From: Pseudomonas mucidolens
Lineage (GTDB): Bacteria > Pseudomonadota > Gammaproteobacteria > Pseudomonadales > Pseudomonadaceae
Direction: 5' to 3'
DNA: 64,000 nucleotides
Assembly: GCF_900106045.1 (NCBI RefSeq)
Contig: NZ_LT629802.1
Span: forward strand, 3,534,001-3,598,000
The position numbers and the translations under genes were made by a program. The notes under the pieces were generated by a model. That model had not been told where the DNA came from. It saw only the letters and a list, made by a program, of their open reading frames with translations, and made no database searches. Shown in pieces: positions 62,230 to 64,000 of the stretch; the first letter of the stretch is position 1, and each line of letters opens with the position of its first letter.

Positions 62230-62261
62230 CCGCCAATGTAGGGTGATCCATACATTGGCGG
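62230..62261 (+). terminator. Hairpin after the SEC-C gene
   Basis: CCGCCAATGTA and TACATTGGCGG are perfect 11-base arms around GGGTGATCCA. The downstream T tract is poor (TGTTGTCTG), so termination strength is uncertain. Confidence 0.6.
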
Positions 62262-62303
62262 TGTTGTCTGTCCGTTCAAATGCTATCCCTTCTGGAGAGC
62301 TTC

Positions 62304-62948
62304 ATGATCGACTTGTACTACTGGACCACTCCCAACGGTCACAAAATTTCCTTATTCCTCGAAGAAGCCGGCCTGCCCTACCAGGTGCATCCGATCAATA
62401 TTGGCCAGGGCGACCAGTTCAAGCCAGACTTCCTGAAGATTGCTCCCAACAACCGCATTCCGGCGATTGTCGATCAGCACCCGGTTGACGGTGGGGCGCC
62501 CATTTCCCTGTTCGAGTCCGGCGCAATCTTGCTCTACCTCGCGCAAAAGACCGGCCAGTTCCTGCCCCAGGACCTGCGCGCCCGCCAGGAAGTCCTGCAA
62601 TGGCTGTTCTGGCAAATGGGTGGGCTTGGCCCAATGGCCGGGCAGAATCATCACTTCAGCCAGTTCGCCGCGGAAAAAATCCCCTATGCCATCAAGCGCT
62701 ACGTCGATGAAACGGCCCGTTTGTACGGCGTGCTGGATCGGCGCCTGGCAGACCGCGCGTTTGTCGCAGGGGAGGGTTACAGCATCGCCGACATGGCGAT
62801 TTACCCATGGATCGTCTCCCACACGTGGCAGAGCCAGAAGCTCGAAGACTTCCCCCATGTACAGCGCTGGTTCAACCAGATCAAGGAACGGCCGGCGACG
62901 GTGCGGGCCTATGAACTGGTGGCAAAAGTAAATCCACCGAAGCCCTGA
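62304..62948 (+). CDS. Glutathione S-transferase, GstB/YfcG-like
   Basis: A 214-residue thioredoxin-fold enzyme. The N-terminal domain starts [26 protein letters not shown] (the active-site Thr/Asn area of the nu-class), and NRIPAIVD precedes the cis-proline glutathione site. [11 protein letters not shown] and the C-terminal helical domain with [15 protein letters not shown] follow. Nu-class enzymes act as disulfide-bond reductases with GSH. The frame is open from 62280; ATG 62304 gives the family start. Confidence 0.92.
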   Translation: MIDLYYWTTPNGHKISLFLEEAGLPYQVHPINIGQGDQFKPDFLKIAPNNRIPAIVDQHPVDGGAPISLFESGAILLYLAQKTGQFLPQDLRARQEVLQWLFWQMGGLGPMAGQNHHFSQFAAEKIPYAIKRYVDETARLYGVLDRRLADRAFVAGEGYSIADMAIYPWIVSHTWQSQKLEDFPHVQRWFNQIKERPATVRAYELVAKVNPPKP

Positions 62949-63102
62949 CATCCTTTCATGCATGCGCTGTCGAGCCCCAGTTCGACAGCGCCGGCGCTTG
63001 CTCATTCAAATCCACAAAATAAGCTGCGCCTCCCGCTTGCGTCGTTTCCCCGCGCTCACTAACGTAGCGCCTTTACTGACGTTCCCCCGCAGGAGCTTTG
63101 CC

Positions 63103-64000
63103 ATGGCCTCGCCAGCCCTCTTACACGTTCTTCCCCGGTTCGGCGTTGCCGCAGCAGTGGCCAGCGCCTTGGGCTTGGCCGGTTGTCAGTCAATGAACAC
63201 CCAGGACACCCTGCCCCCGGTGTCCGGCGTGCAGTCACTCAAGGGACTGGCGCAAAACGTTTCGGTGCGCCGCAACAGCCAGGGCATGCCGCTGATCGAA
63301 AGCAGCACCTTCCATGACGCGCTGTTCACCCTGGGTTATGTGCATGCCAGCGACCGTATCAAGCAGATGGTCACCCTGCGCCTGCTGGCCCAGGGTCGCC
63401 TGGCAGAAATGTCGGGGCCGGACGTACTGGATGTCGACCGCTTCATGCGCGCCGTCAACCTGAAAAAAAGCGCCGGCGAGCTGTACAATGCCTCGTCACC
63501 ACGCCTCAAGCGCTTCTTTGATGTCTATGCGCGCGGGGTCAACGCGTACCTGTTCCGCTACCGCGACAAGCTGCCCCCGGACCTGGCCGAGACCGGTTAC
63601 AAGCCGGAATACTGGAAACCAGAAGATTCGGCGCTGCTGTTCTGCCTGCTGAGTTTCAGTCAGTCGGCCAACTTGCAGGAAGAATTGTCCTCACTGGTAT
63701 TGGCAGGGAAAGTCGGGGCCGACACGCTTGCCTGGCTGATCCCGAGCGCCCCGGATGAACCGCTGCCGCTGGATGAGAGCGATAAACTCAAGGGGCTGAA
63801 CCTGCGCCAGATCGCCGGTCTCGCTGAACTGGATAGCGCCAGCCGACACGTAAATGCCATCAATGGTCTGAATGTAACCACCTCCAGCAACTGGGCCATC
63901 ACTGCGCAACGCAGCCGCAGCGGCAAGAGCCTGTTGGCCAATGACCTGTCGGCCGGGCTTCAGGCACCCTCGCCCTGGAACTATGTGCAGATTCGCGCCC
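63103..64000 (+). CDS. quiP: Acyl-homoserine lactone acylase QuiP (5' part)
   Basis: A frame from ATG 63103 continues past the window end (299 codons visible of about 820-850). It starts with a signal peptide having a lipobox-like AGLAGC and [36 protein letters not shown]. The [27 protein letters not shown] segment contains the Ntn-hydrolase nucleophile Ser after self-processing (TSSNWA). Very close to PA1032/QuiP as I remember it. QuiP degrades long-chain AHLs in the periplasm. Precise end not visible. Confidence 0.9.
   Translation, partial: MASPALLHVLPRFGVAAAVASALGLAGCQSMNTQDTLPPVSGVQSLKGLAQNVSVRRNSQGMPLIESSTFHDALFTLGYVHASDRIKQMVTLRLLAQGRLAEMSGPDVLDVDRFMRAVNLKKSAGELYNASSPRLKRFFDVYARGVNAYLFRYRDKLPPDLAETGYKPEYWKPEDSALLFCLLSFSQSANLQEELSSLVLAGKVGADTLAWLIPSAPDEPLPLDESDKLKGLNLRQIAGLAELDSASRHVNAINGLNVTTSSNWAITAQRSRSGKSLLANDLSAGLQAPSPWNYVQIRA

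Overview
The window looks like chromosomal DNA of a Pseudomonas from the fluorescens/putida side of the genus. The evidence is gene content and order: olsB-olsA, a pyeR-pyeM-xenB operon, an emhR/emhABC (ttgABC, mexAB-oprM type) efflux locus, a protocatechuate (pca) cluster with PcaR operators, the braCDEFG branched-chain amino acid transporter, rapA, pit, dinG, pdxH, and a quiP acylase gene cut by the right edge. Base composition and codon use look even and GC-rich throughout. Many intergenic gaps carry REP/REPIN-type palindromes. I saw no rRNA or tRNA gene, phage, transposase or CRISPR array.

Layout. 0-5 kb: ornithine lipid synthesis (olsBA), ACP phosphodiesterase, and the ArsR-MFS-flavin reductase operon. 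5.4-12.1 kb: divergent efflux repressor and RND pump operon with a recognisable operator. 12.5-13.4 kb: a polysaccharide deacetylase-like lipoprotein. 13.4-23.0 kb: a complete protocatechuate branch of the beta-ketoadipate pathway, all on the minus strand (pcaR, pcaIJF, pcaHG, a PcaT-like transporter, pcaBDC), with two near-identical palindromes in front of pcaI and pcaR. 23.6-30 kb: small proteins, the Pit phosphate transporter and rapA. 30-35 kb: an MFS transporter, a YkgJ-type cysteine cluster protein, a large tubulin/FtsZ-superfamily protein and a DUF2288 protein. 35.3-40.3 kb: braCDEFG with a hairpin between braC and braD.

40.6-43.1 kb: a four-gene bufferin-type RiPP operon (DUF2282 precursor, DUF692/MNIO enzyme, DUF2063-type partner, DoxX protein), ending tail-to-tail with a LysR gene. 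44-52.8 kb: SDR, lipoproteins, a large FAD protein, a PLP enzyme, pdxH, an OmpA-like lipoprotein with repeats and a basic tail, and a beta-lactamase-fold hydrolase. 52.9-57.5 kb: a clan GH-A glycosidase resembling agarases, then dinG. 57.6-62.2 kb: CopD-family protein, an overlapping pair encoding a DUF1145 membrane protein and a secreted collagen-like protein, an OmpA lipoprotein, and a run of small genes including YchJ and a His-rich SEC-C protein. 62.3-64 kb: glutathione S-transferase and the start of quiP.

The loci most worth following up are the tubulin-like protein at 32.2-34.4 kb, the bufferin-type operon at 40.6-43.1 kb, and a two-copy element of about 217 bp with terminal inverted repeats (17.5 and 49.4 kb). 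The bufferin-type family is known in outline; the tubulin-like protein has no function I can name. Gene calls rest on reading the translated sequence and recalling families; no database search was possible.
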